DNA of 64,000 nucleotides from Paenibacillus ginsengarvi (GCF_003626695.1 NZ_RBAH01000014.1:62001-126000); one strand, 5' to 3'. Shown: positions 37,198-45,183, counted from the first letter of the stretch. Numbers and translations are program-made. Notes: generated by a model not told the origin, from the sequence alone.

Positions 37198-37251
37198 AGG
37201 CGTCCCTCCCGTTTGGCGCTCAGGAGCGCCTGTTACTGTTTCGAATGATCT

Positions 37252-37285
37252 AAGTGTATTATATCACTTAATACACTTAATGCAA
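37252..37285 (-). promoter_or_regulatory. Promoter and YtrA-type operator
   Basis: On the minus strand TTGCAT (37280-37285) and TATAAT (37258-37263) are 16 bases apart. AAGTGTATTA (37252-37261) and TAATACACTT (37269-37278) form a perfect 10-bp inverted repeat with seven bases between, covering the -10 and spacer. Binding there would block the polymerase. Confidence 0.8.
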
Positions 37286-37366
37286 GTGATTTTAGTTTAG
37301 TCGCAAATACGTGCGCCGTTTCCGAGAATCTGGTATGATGTCTCAGTCGGGTTTCTCGGATCCGGC

Positions 37367-37406
37367 CGCGGTTCGAAACCATCCCGCGCTACCAAAACTA
37401 TGGAGG
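37367..37406 (+). promoter_or_regulatory. preQ1-I riboswitch candidate
   Basis: CGCGG-TTC, then CCGCG as the closing arm of the first stem (37367-37371 with 37384-37388), an A-rich tail AAAACTA (37394-37400) and a second pairing CCAT (37379-37382) with ATGG (37400-37403), forming the H-type pseudoknot of preQ1 class I aptamers. The pseudoknot takes up the first GG of the ribosome site GGAGG (37402-37406) of the next gene, so ligand binding would shut off translation. The downstream gene is a queuosine-precursor transporter, as expected. Confidence 0.78.
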
Positions 37407-37414
37407 CTTACAGC

Positions 37415-38125
37415 ATGTTTAACTTCATTTGGGGTATTGGATTTGTAGTTGTAAATTTCGCCTTGTTCCTGCTCTGCTACCGGCTGTTCGGCAAAAAGGG
37501 GCTGTTCGCGTGGATCGCCTTCGCTACCGTGCTCGCCAACATTCAGGTGACGAAAACGATCGAGCTGCTCGGTATCGTCATGACGCTCGGCAACACGATT
37601 TATACGTCCATCTACATGGCTACCGATCTGCTTAACGAAAAGTACGGGGCCAAGGCGGCGAAGCAGGCGGTCTGGGTCGGCTTTTTCAGCTTATTGGCGG
37701 CGACGGTCATGATGCAGATGGCGCTTGTATTCGAGCCGCAAGGCGACGAGCTTGCCCAAGGCACTCAGCAGGCGATGGAAACGATATTCGGGCTTATGCC
37801 CCGTCTCGCGGCAGGCAGCTTGTGCGCCTACTTCATCAGCCAATTTTTGGACGTGCGCGTTTACAGCTATTTGCGGACGAAATTTTCGTCGTACGGCCAG
37901 TTTTGGATTCGGACGAACGGCAGCACGGCGCTGAGCCAGCTGGTCGATTCGCTCGTTTTCTGCACGATCGCTTTTGCCGGCCTGTTCCCGCTTACGGTGT
38001 GGCTGCAAATCTTGTTTACTACGTACGTGTTCAAATTCGTCATTACGGCCGCCTCGACGCCGGTTATGTACATCGCCCGCAGCTTTAAGCCCGACGAGGA
38101 CGATGCGGCGCGGCCGGGCGCGTAA
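37415..38125 (+). CDS. Queuosine precursor transporter (VUT/YhhQ family)
   Basis: About 236 residues, six to seven predicted helices, with the family segment TLGNTIYTSIYMATDLLNEKYG and NGSTALSQLVDSLVFCTIAFAG. In Escherichia coli the homologue YhhQ imports preQ0 and preQ1, precursors of the modified tRNA base queuosine. The ATG at 37415 lies eight bases after GGAGG; the ATG at 37400 is within the riboswitch. The aptamer directly upstream indicates translational control by preQ1. A bidirectional terminator follows. Confidence 0.92.
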   Translation: MFNFIWGIGFVVVNFALFLLCYRLFGKKGLFAWIAFATVLANIQVTKTIELLGIVMTLGNTIYTSIYMATDLLNEKYGAKAAKQAVWVGFFSLLAATVMMQMALVFEPQGDELAQGTQQAMETIFGLMPRLAAGSLCAYFISQFLDVRVYSYLRTKFSSYGQFWIRTNGSTALSQLVDSLVFCTIAFAGLFPLTVWLQILFTTYVFKFVITAASTPVMYIARSFKPDEDDAARPGA

Positions 38126-38137
38126 GACGACACAAAA

Positions 38138-38165
38138 AAGCAGGGAGATCCGTTCTCCCTGCTTT
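38138..38165. terminator. Bidirectional terminator
   Basis: AAGCAGGGAGA and TCTCCCTGCTT form an 11-bp stem with a 5-base loop; A-rich on the left and T-rich on the right, so it serves both the transporter gene and the converging response regulator gene. Confidence 0.9.
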
Positions 38166-38203
38166 CTGCTTTCACCATCAATTCCCGATTCCCTTCGCGC
38201 CCG

Positions 38204-39316
38204 TCAGCCTAACCAGGAAGCTACCCGCTCTTTAATCGGCTCTGGCGGCTCCAGTCCAAGCTCCCGCCGATACGAAGCCGCGAACTTTTTATAATGCCTG
38301 ATGCCCTTCTCCTTCTCCCCGGTGCTCGCGTACAGGTCGATCAGCATCCCGTTCATCTCCTCGTCGAGCGGGTACAGGGACAAATACGCCCCTAACCGCT
38401 GCTCGGCCTTGTTCCATTCGCCTTTTGCCATTTCCCGGGACAGAAGCAGGCGCATAAGAAACGTATACTGCTTCCCGTAGGCTTCCTCCAGCGGCACTTT
38501 CCACAAATACGGCTTTCCGTTCAGCAGCGGCCCCTTGTACAAAGCGATCAGCCGCTCGCCCAGCTCCGTATCCGGCTGCCCTTCGGCAAAAGCGACCGGA
38601 TGCTTCTCATAACTCAGCACGTCGTAATCCGTATGGCCCGTATCCAGCATGTAGCCCTCGCTCGACTTGTGGATATCCATGCCGATTCCGTGCTCTTTCA
38701 GCATCTTTTTCAGCCGGTAGATCGTATTGTGCAGATTATGCGATATTCGCTCTTCCGTCATATCCGGCCACAGCAGATCGGCCAGCTGCCATTTGCTAAT
38801 ATCCCGCCTCGGATGGCATAGCAAATAGGCGAACAGCTCCTCCGTTTTGCGCGTCGGAAAACGGATCAGCGTCCCTTCCGGGCTTCGAACCTCGAAACCG
38901 CCGAAGCATTGGATTTTCGCCCGCTCCGCATTCGGCCCGCCGGAGCCGGACGAGCGATAAGGTTTGGCGAGACGCTCCGCCACCCGCTCGATCGCGGCCG
39001 GGGTGACCGGCTTCAAAATGTAATCGAGCGCATACACATCAAACGCCTCGACCGCATAATGCTTGTAGGCGGTCGTAAAGACGATTTTCGTATGCTCCGA
39101 GATCGCTATTATTTTTTGCGCCAGCTCGAGTCCGTTCAGCTTCGGCATCTCCACATCCAGAAAGGCGACATCCGGTCTCAGCTCGGACAGCCGCTCCAGC
39201 GCCTCCAGCGGATTCGTGTACGCCCCGGCTATGGCGAAATTCGCATTCCGGCCGATAATCACCTTCATCAATTCCAGAATCGGCTTTTCATCCTCGACAA
39301 TAATGGCCTGGAACAT
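38204..39316 (-). CDS. Response regulator with SARP-type output (REC, winged helix, BTAD)
   Basis: About 370 residues. Receiver domain at residues 1-120 with the phospho-acceptor Asp in VAFLDVEMPKLNG and the Lys in YILKPVTP; an OmpR-like winged helix around residues 135-225 (TRKTEELFAYLLCHPRRDISKWQLADLLWPD); and a helical bacterial transcriptional activation domain to the end (GERLIALYKGPLLNG, ELGLEPP). This output is shared with Streptomyces SARP activators. The ATG at 39316 after AAGGAGAGG is used; the longer upstream frame is unrelated. It starts 27 bases after the hybrid kinase gene and is surely its partner. Confidence 0.9.
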   Translation of the reverse strand: MFQAIIVEDEKPILELMKVIIGRNANFAIAGAYTNPLEALERLSELRPDVAFLDVEMPKLNGLELAQKIIAISEHTKIVFTTAYKHYAVEAFDVYALDYILKPVTPAAIERVAERLAKPYRSSGSGGPNAERAKIQCFGGFEVRSPEGTLIRFPTRKTEELFAYLLCHPRRDISKWQLADLLWPDMTEERISHNLHNTIYRLKKMLKEHGIGMDIHKSSEGYMLDTGHTDYDVLSYEKHPVAFAEGQPDTELGERLIALYKGPLLNGKPYLWKVPLEEAYGKQYTFLMRLLLSREMAKGEWNKAEQRLGAYLSLYPLDEEMNGMLIDLYASTGEKEKGIRHYKKFAASYRRELGLEPPEPIKERVASWLG

Positions 39317-39342
39317 AGCCAGCCTCTCCTTCCCGCTCCCCT

Positions 39343-42300
39343 TTAACCCGCCGGCAAATACATCGTGACGATCGTGCCGCGTCCCAGCTCGGAGCTGACG
39401 CTCAGAGCCGCCCCCGGTATCGTTTCCAGACGTTTGCGGATATTGGAAATGCCGATGCCGCCGCCGTTTTGCCGCTCGCCCGTCGTTAACCGGTACAGCA
39501 GATCGTCCGGAATACCAACGCCGTCGTCTTCGATCGTCACCTGAATGTAACGTTCCCCTTCGCGAACGGCCAGCTCGACCCGGCCCCGGCCTTCTTTCTC
39601 GAACAGCCCGTGCCGGATCGCGTTCTCGACGAACGGCTGGATGCACAAGGAAGGAATCTCGATATGGTGTACGCTTTCGTCCACCTGACATACGAAATCG
39701 AATCGTTCGCCGAAGCGGGCCTTCTCGATCTCGACATACGCCTCGACCAGCTCCAGCTCCCGGTATAAGGGCACGAATAGCGTGGAGCGGTCCATCTCGA
39801 GAATGTAACGCAAATATTGACTGAGCATGGCGAGCAAATAAGCCGCCTTCTCGCCGTCCGTATAACAGAAGGAGATGACGCTGCTCAGCGCGTTGTACAA
39901 AAAATGCGGCTTGATCTGCGCCTGATGAAACGCGTGCTCGCTGCGGATCGCTTCCCGAATCGACGTTTTCATCGCCAGCAGCGTCTGGATTCGGGCGATC
40001 AGCGTCTCTCCGTCGAACGGCTTGGTCACATAATCGTTCGCCCCGGCTCTGAAACCAAGCGCAACGTCCTGGGAAGCCTCCTTCGCCGTCGCCAGCAGGA
40101 TCGGCAGGTCGAGAATGGAGTAGTGGCTGCGCAGCGATCGGCACAGCTCGATGCCGGATGTTCTCGGCATCATCACGTCAAGAATGACGAGATCGACATT
40201 CGGATGCTGCTTCAGCTTCCCCATCGCCTCGTGAGCCGAGAAGGCGACAAGCACATTGTACGGATGCCGCTTCAGCATGTTTAACAAGCTGTGGATATTC
40301 GACGCTTCGTCATCGACGATCAGAATCGTATCCCCCTGCTTGTCGACGATATCCTCCAACGCATCCTCGAAAACAGCTCCCTGCCGCTCCTCGGCCGCGG
40401 AAGCCGTCTCGCGGTAAACCGGTATCCGGTCGACGGCCGGCAGCGAGAACATCATGCTCGTCCCCTTCCCAGGCTCGGACCAGGCTACCCGGATGTTTCC
40501 TCCCATCCGTTCAACCAGCTTGCGGCTGATGTACAGGCCGACTCCCATGCCGGTGTACCCGTCCTGCGGAAGCGGGCCGTCTGTTGGCTCGAAATATTCG
40601 AAGATCGACTCGCGCCTGTCTCCCGGGATTCCGGTACCCGTATCTTCGACAACGATGTAGACGATTTGCCCTTCGGCGCCCGCCATCACTTTGATCGTTC
40701 CCTGATCCGTATGCTTGATCGCATTGTGAAGGAGATTGTACAGCACCTGGCGCAGCCGGTTTTCATCGGCGAGCACCCATACATCGGATTGTACCTGGTT
40801 AACGAGCCGGACCGGCTTGCCCGCAAGCTCGAATTGCAGCACGTCGCATACGATTTGCGCCGCCACCCTCACATCGACGACCGCTTGCGTCAGACGCAGA
40901 TCGCCGCGCTTCAGGCGGGTGACATCGATGAGATCGCGGATCAGCATCGACAGCTTCGTCGCCGTGTCCTTGACCAGCCACAGATTTTGCTTTTGCTTCG
41001 CGGTCAGATTGCCGTCCTCGTCCTCAAGCAAATGCGAGGTCATATTCATAATGCCGTGCAGCGGCGTTTTGATTTCGTGGGACGTGTTCGTCAAAAACTC
41101 ATCCTTGAGCTGGTTCGAAACCGTCAGCTGGTGCGTCAGCTTCTCCGCGTGCTCGTAAGCGTTCGAGAACCGGACCGCAAGCAAAATATTCATGAAAATG
41201 ATGAAGCTGATCACCCCGATCTTCCCTACCAGATCGGTCGGCACGATGTTTTCCGCATACAGGCTTCCGTCCACAAGAAACACGAGGAGCGACACGATGC
41301 CGCCGATAAACAGCAGTTGCTCCCTGCGCTTAGACGTTTGCCCCCGGCTTTTGGCATACAAATACAGCATCTTGCCGATCATGTAGACGATCGCAACGCC
41401 AAGGTACAGAAAAAACAAATATTTGACGCTGATGTGTATCCGGTACGGCATCGTCAGAACGGCGGCGATGTACAGGATCAGCGGGGCCAGCACCCGCTTC
41501 ATCGTCCGGACCGACATCAGCCTTGCGTCGACGGAGCAGAAAAATATAATAATCAGCACCGCGCTGGAAAATTCGCTAATATCAAGCAGCTTGTAGGCGA
41601 GCTCGAACGGGAGATCCGGCAGCATCCGCTGCAAAATTTTCTCGCCGTAAAGCGATTTTTGCACAATAAGGATCAGCAGATAAAGTCCGCTGAGGACGTA
41701 CGTTTTCTCCCGCCTGCCGATCCAATACAGGCAAAGATGGTAGGAGCCGAACATGCCGAGAACGAGAATCATCGCAATATCGGTACCGAGCTGAATCGCG
41801 TTCATCCTCGTCATATCCGAATGTTGTCCGAACGGGATCGAATTGACGATGCCTCCCGTCACGAATACGTGGTTGGCTACCTGGATCACGATATCGATCT
41901 CGCGGGTATTCGTATGAAAAAAAGTGATGTACGGCGTATTCCCCGCACGAAACGTCTCCGCGATCGAAGTCGGCCGCCCGCTTTCGCCTTCCGGCTTGCC
42001 GTTTATATATAGCCGGTTCGCCATGCGCACGCTTCTCATTTTCAGACCGAACACTTCGTCCGCAGCCGGAACGATGATCTTCAGCCGGTACGTGCCGAAG
42101 CCCTTACGGTCCATGCCGCCTCCGGCGATCTTGCCTTTCCAGGTGCCCGGCACCTGAAAGTATGCCGCTTCGCGGCGCATATCTTGGTTAAAATCGGCGG
42201 GCTCCAGCAGCTTGCCTTCGTAAAATTCCCACTCCCCGTCCAGCTTCACGAGTCCCTCACGATCAAAATCCCATCCCGACAAATCGAGCACGCCCTTATG

Positions 42301-42414
42301 GGCAACCGGGCCGTTATTCGGTATCGACTCCGAATAAATCCCATAAAACAGCGCAATGGATATTGCAAAAATCAAGCCGATCCCGATCAGCCTGCGGTAG
42401 TGCTCCTTGTTCAC
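39343..42414 (-). CDS. Hybrid sensor with 7TM-DISM input and two histidine kinase modules
   Basis: A 1023-residue protein. An N-terminal membrane anchor and extracellular jelly-roll of the 7TMR-DISM type (about 35-200) are followed by seven helices (about 205-420). Then comes a HisKA/HATPase kinase (His in NTSHEIKTPLHG, about residue 447; G box GTGIPGDRR), a receiver domain (about 715-830; Asp in LVILDVMMPRTSG), and a second kinase of the LytS type (His in IKPHFLYNAL; N box PFVENAIRHG; GGGIGISNIRKRL). The input domain commonly binds carbohydrates. The partner response regulator is next downstream. Two kinases with an internal receiver in one chain suggest phosphate shuttling inside the protein. 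Confidence 0.9.
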   Translation of the reverse strand: MNKEHYRRLIGIGLIFAISIALFYGIYSESIPNNGPVAHKGVLDLSGWDFDREGLVKLDGEWEFYEGKLLEPADFNQDMRREAAYFQVPGTWKGKIAGGGMDRKGFGTYRLKIIVPAADEVFGLKMRSVRMANRLYINGKPEGESGRPTSIAETFRAGNTPYITFFHTNTREIDIVIQVANHVFVTGGIVNSIPFGQHSDMTRMNAIQLGTDIAMILVLGMFGSYHLCLYWIGRREKTYVLSGLYLLILIVQKSLYGEKILQRMLPDLPFELAYKLLDISEFSSAVLIIIFFCSVDARLMSVRTMKRVLAPLILYIAAVLTMPYRIHISVKYLFFLYLGVAIVYMIGKMLYLYAKSRGQTSKRREQLLFIGGIVSLLVFLVDGSLYAENIVPTDLVGKIGVISFIIFMNILLAVRFSNAYEHAEKLTHQLTVSNQLKDEFLTNTSHEIKTPLHGIMNMTSHLLEDEDGNLTAKQKQNLWLVKDTATKLSMLIRDLIDVTRLKRGDLRLTQAVVDVRVAAQIVCDVLQFELAGKPVRLVNQVQSDVWVLADENRLRQVLYNLLHNAIKHTDQGTIKVMAGAEGQIVYIVVEDTGTGIPGDRRESIFEYFEPTDGPLPQDGYTGMGVGLYISRKLVERMGGNIRVAWSEPGKGTSMMFSLPAVDRIPVYRETASAAEERQGAVFEDALEDIVDKQGDTILIVDDEASNIHSLLNMLKRHPYNVLVAFSAHEAMGKLKQHPNVDLVILDVMMPRTSGIELCRSLRSHYSILDLPILLATAKEASQDVALGFRAGANDYVTKPFDGETLIARIQTLLAMKTSIREAIRSEHAFHQAQIKPHFLYNALSSVISFCYTDGEKAAYLLAMLSQYLRYILEMDRSTLFVPLYRELELVEAYVEIEKARFGERFDFVCQVDESVHHIEIPSLCIQPFVENAIRHGLFEKEGRGRVELAVREGERYIQVTIEDDGVGIPDDLLYRLTTGERQNGGGIGISNIRKRLETIPGAALSVSSELGRGTIVTMYLPAG

Positions 42415-42509
42415 ACATGCTCCCCTTCCTATGAATCCCGGCGTCTCATCCTTCTACTATAGCATCTTCCCCTCTCAAAAAACTCACAAAAGATTAGCCA
42501 AGACCAAGC

Positions 42510-42536
42510 AAAAAAACCTCCAATCATTGGAGGTGA
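42510..42536 (-). terminator. Terminator after the methyltransferase gene
   Basis: ACCTCCAA pairs with TTGGAGGT around a 3-base loop, followed by TTTTTTG on the minus strand. Confidence 0.9.
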
Positions 42537-42583
42537 AAGGCCCGGTCCGGGCAACCGCGTTACCGCATGTCACCGGACCAGCG

Positions 42584-43279
42584 TTATACGTGCAGCCACC
42601 AGATTCCGGCGCATTCGGGCAGCCGCGACCAGCCGTTCGTTCGGACGCGCTCCGCCAGCTCCTCTCCGAAGAAAAAGCCGGCCAGCTCTGCCGCCTGCTC
42701 CACGCTGTCAAACTCGTAATCGGTCCGAATCCACGTATGCGAGAACCGGTATTCGTCCGTAAGCCGCGCATAATACGGCAGCAAAAAGCCGGGCGGGTTC
42801 GGCACTTCCGTGCCCGTACCCATCGTTTCGAAAATGACGATCGTTCCGCCCGGCCGCAGCACCCGCTTCATCTCGGCGATCATGAGGCCGAGGTTGCGCT
42901 TCGCGTCCCGAACGCCGCTGTTCGCCAAATAGCAGAGCGTCCAGCCGGCGACGATCATGTCCGCGCTCCGACCCGCGAGCGGCAAGTTGCGATGATCGGC
43001 TACCGCGGTACGCCAGTTAGCCAGGCCGTCGCCGGCGGCAGTCCTCAGCCGCTCGGCCAGCACGTCCAGCATCGCCGGCGACGAGTCGAGGGCGACGACC
43101 GATCTCGCCCTTTGCACCATAAGCGCCGCCAGCCTCCCTGTCCCCGCTCCGAGATCGACGACATCGAGGCCGTCATACGGACGGATCGCATCGAGATGAA
43201 GCTCCAGAGACTGCTGTCTCGAGATGAGTTGTTCGTAAGTCTCGGCATGTTCCTTGTAAATTCGTTCATGGTTTGGCAT
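42584..43279 (-). CDS. Class I SAM-dependent methyltransferase
   Basis: A 231-residue methyltransferase with motif I VVDLGAGTGRLA (SAM binding), the acidic residue after strand 2 in VVALDSSPAML, and a late motif VLRPGGTIVIFETMG. The substrate is unknown. It starts after AAGGAGG. Its promoter at 43369-43399 has the 19-base spacer and central dyad characteristic of MerR control and the dyad matches one in front of the MerR-methyltransferase gene just upstream, so the two are likely one regulatory unit. Confidence 0.86.
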   Translation of the reverse strand: MPNHERIYKEHAETYEQLISRQQSLELHLDAIRPYDGLDVVDLGAGTGRLAALMVQRARSVVALDSSPAMLDVLAERLRTAAGDGLANWRTAVADHRNLPLAGRSADMIVAGWTLCYLANSGVRDAKRNLGLMIAEMKRVLRPGGTIVIFETMGTGTEVPNPPGFLLPYYARLTDEYRFSHTWIRTDYEFDSVEQAAELAGFFFGEELAERVRTNGWSRLPECAGIWWLHV

Positions 43280-43368
43280 AGGTTAGCCTCCTTCGCTTAG
43301 GCGGTTTTCCGACATCAAATACCGCTGAACTACAGACGGTAATGTTCGGAAGCGCCTTATTCGTCCCC

Positions 43369-43399
43369 ATCGTAAACGGTGACGCTGCGTGAAGGTCAA
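43369..43399 (-). promoter_or_regulatory. MerR-type promoter of the methyltransferase gene
   Basis: On the minus strand TTGACC (43394-43399) and TACGAT (43369-43374) are separated by exactly 19 bases, two more than optimal, as in MerR-activated promoters. The spacer holds the dyad TCACGCAGCGTCA, close to the operator TTGACGCTGCGTCAA upstream of the MerR gene. Confidence 0.72.
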
Positions 43400-43425
43400 C
43401 CTCTATCTCTGTGATCGTTTCCGCC

Positions 43426-44448
43426 CTAGCGGATCGGGACTGCGTACACGACGTGCAGCAGCCCGTGAATACGCCTGATTTTGACCACATAGCCTCGCCG
43501 CTCGAAATAGCCGGACAGCTCCGCTAAAGCGGCAAGCGGCTTATGCCCGGGGAAAGCTTCCGCCAACTGCTCCCGCACGCGATCGCCGCTTGTCATCAGA
43601 TCGGCGATGCAGATACGCCCTCGCGGCTTCAGCACGCGTAACATTTCCTCCAGCGCTAGCCGCAGCTGCCCTGCGGACAAATGCTGGAGGGCGAAGCTGG
43701 ATACGACGAAATCGAATTTTCCGGCGGTATATGGAATCGCGAGCAGATTGCCGACCTTCGTTTCGATCTCGGGAAATTTCGCCCTGCACCGCTGAAGCAT
43801 CGCAAGAGATTGATCCACTCCCGCCATCTTAGCCCCTTGACGCAGGAGCATGCCCGCCAAATTGCCGGTTCCCGTCCCCAGATCGAGCCCTTCCTCGCCC
43901 GGCGCGGCCGCTATCCACGAGACGATCAAGCCGAGCGCCTCGGCGTATGCCGTATATTCTCCCGAGCTTTCGGCCACCCGGTCGTCATGGGTTTCGGCCA
44001 GCCCGTCGTAATCCCATACGTCCTGCCACGAGCTCCGCAGCTCGCGAACGTCTCTTGCTTCCTGCGCCAGCCGAAACATCGCGTCCGTCGGCAGCGCCTG
44101 CTCGCTCGCGAGCATAGCGAGCATCCCGTCCACCGTTTCGATCATCCGCTTCAGCTCGACCCATGCCGATACCATCTCGGAACGCCTCAGCTCCAGATGG
44201 CGGGCCACCTCTCCGGCGGCTCCGCCGTCGTCCTTGCCGCCGGCCGGCAGCGCCTTTTGAATATCGTCGATGCCGAGCCCGGCCTCCCGGAGCGCGACGA
44301 TCGTTTGCAGCCGCCGCACATCGTCCTCGTCGAACGTGCGGTACTGGCTGCTTCTCTCCTTCGCCGGCGCGATAAGTCCCTTTTCTTCATAGAACCGGAT
44401 CGCTCTCGGCGATAGGCCCAGCCTGGCTGCCGCTTCTTTGATTCGCAT
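43426..44448 (-). CDS. MerR-family regulator fused to a SAM-dependent methyltransferase
   Basis: About 340 residues. Residues 1-70 are a MerR winged helix (MRIKEAAARLGLSPRAIRFYEEKGLI) with the typical recognition and wing, followed by the dimerisation helix to about residue 115. Residues ~170-330 are a class I methyltransferase (GLDLGTGTGNLAGMLL; MLRVLKPRGRICIADL). In MerR proteins the C-terminal domain senses the inducer; here a methyltransferase takes that place and may be both enzyme and sensor. The ATG at 44448 is supported by GGGGAGG; the first 13 codons of the longer frame cover the operator. It probably activates itself and the methyltransferase gene 146 bases downstream. Confidence 0.87.
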   Translation of the reverse strand: MRIKEAAARLGLSPRAIRFYEEKGLIAPAKERSSQYRTFDEDDVRRLQTIVALREAGLGIDDIQKALPAGGKDDGGAAGEVARHLELRRSEMVSAWVELKRMIETVDGMLAMLASEQALPTDAMFRLAQEARDVRELRSSWQDVWDYDGLAETHDDRVAESSGEYTAYAEALGLIVSWIAAAPGEEGLDLGTGTGNLAGMLLRQGAKMAGVDQSLAMLQRCRAKFPEIETKVGNLLAIPYTAGKFDFVVSSFALQHLSAGQLRLALEEMLRVLKPRGRICIADLMTSGDRVREQLAEAFPGHKPLAALAELSGYFERRGYVVKIRRIHGLLHVVYAVPIR

Positions 44449-44472
44449 ACTCCCAGTGCCTCCCCGTAAACA

Positions 44473-44487
44473 TTGACGCAGCGTCAA
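44473..44487 (-). promoter_or_regulatory. Palindromic operator upstream of the MerR-methyltransferase gene
   Basis: TTGACGCTGCGTCAA is a perfect 7-bp inverted repeat around one base. It lies about 25 bases before the start codon, aligned with a TACGGG -10-like element in the same way as the dyad in the promoter at 43369-43399. Confidence 0.65.
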
Positions 44488-44508
44488 ATGCCCTCCTTAA
44501 GAGCAAAC

Positions 44509-44534
44509 AAAAAAGCTCAGTTGGCCTGAGCTTC
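44509..44534 (-). terminator. Terminator overlapping the sda stop codon
   Basis: AAGCTCAG pairs with CTGAGCTT around GCCAA, then TTTTTTG on the minus strand. The hairpin includes the last codons of sda. Confidence 0.85.
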
Positions 44535-44663
44535 ATAGTATTTTATGTTTAATTTGCGTCTTTTGATTTCCGCCAGAAGCAGTGTGACAAAATCCCGGTC
44601 CAGCTTCAGATCGATCGCCTTGTAGTACGTATCGATGAGCGCCTCGTTACTGAGTGATTTCAT
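44517..44663 (-). CDS. sda: Sporulation inhibitor Sda
   Basis: A 48-residue protein beginning MKSLSNEALIDTYYKAIDL and continuing with LDRDFVTLLLAEIKRR; it lines up with Bacillus subtilis Sda over nearly its whole length (LSDELLIESYFKATEM; LNRDFIELIENEIKRRSL). Sda is a two-helix hairpin that binds the sporulation kinase KinA and blocks its autophosphorylation, so cells with stalled or starting replication do not enter sporulation. AAGGTG lies six bases before the ATG; an ATG two codons earlier is less well placed. A terminator overlaps the stop. The upstream region holds four DnaA-box-like sites, matching the DnaA control known in Bacillus subtilis. Confidence 0.9.
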   Translation of the reverse strand: MKSLSNEALIDTYYKAIDLKLDRDFVTLLLAEIKRRKLNIKYYEAQAN

Positions 44664-44733
44664 CTGCATCACCTTACTTTGTAACTATTTTTCTATATGG
44701 TATCATGGCAATCTATGGTGGACAACCGGGCCC

Positions 44734-44833
44734 TTGTCCACACAATTATGTGGATATCTTGTGGGTACTATGTTGACAACTGTCAAAAGCTGTCTAAGTG
44801 TCAGGTCGAATTATGTGAATAAAGTTATACACA
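44734..44833. promoter_or_regulatory. Cluster of DnaA boxes upstream of sda
   Basis: Four 9-mers, each one base off the box TTATCCACA or its complement: TTGTCCACA (44734-44742), TGTGGATAT (44749-44757), TGTGAATAA (44814-44822) and TTATACACA (44825-44833). They lie 70-170 bases before the sda start. The next 60 bases (44835-44900) are very AT-rich and hold the inverted repeat AAATTTAC-GT-GTAAATTT (44875-44892). In Bacillus subtilis DnaA drives sda transcription through such boxes. Confidence 0.75.
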
Positions 44834-44980
44834 GCGCGGACAATCGATAACTCTATAAAAACATTTTATAGAATAAATTTACGTGTAAATTTTTGGTTAT
44901 TGTTACAAGACGTGTAGGATGCTGTGGCGCAGCTTCATAAAGAGCACCCGCTGCGCTGCGTTTGCACCGACAACCTGCAC

Positions 44981-45017
44981 AAAAAAAGGCGGGGCAGCCG
45001 TTATTCCGGCTGCTCCA
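44981..45017 (-). terminator. Terminator overlapping the end of the 60-residue gene
   Basis: GAGCAGCCG pairs with CGGCTGCCC around GAATAA; GCC then TTTTTTTG follows on the minus strand. Confidence 0.85.
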
Positions 45018-45183
45018 CCTCCCAGGCGATGCTCAGCTTACGGTCGGCCCAGCTGCGCACGACCGCTTCGGCGGCGGCGGCCACCTCTTCCTCGGTCAGC
45101 TCCGCCAGCTTGTCGTCTTCGATTTCGACGACATCCTCTTTCATTTCTTGCCCGTCAACGGACAAACAGATTTTGATTCTCAA
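45001..45183 (-). CDS. Small acidic hypothetical protein
   Basis: A 60-residue protein starting at TTG, nine bases after AGGAGG. It reads RIKICLSVDGQEMKEDVVE, then an acidic and alanine-rich helix (LTEEEVAAAAEAVV) and ends in EVEQPE. No known domain. A terminator hairpin overlaps its stop codon, which supports it as a real transcribed gene. It is divergent from the hydrolase gene at 45298. Function unknown. Confidence 0.65.
   Translation of the reverse strand: MRIKICLSVDGQEMKEDVVEIEDDKLAELTEEEVAAAAEAVVRSWADRKLSIAWEVEQPE

Noticed and set aside
39317-40144. Upstream extension of the response regulator frame to 40144
   Set aside because: The extra ~276 residues are an out-of-frame reading of the kinase gene; the true start after AAGGAGAGG is at 39316.
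40291-42012. 573-residue plus-strand frame opposite the hybrid kinase
   Set aside because: Antisense shadow without domains; the kinase motifs on the minus strand are complete.
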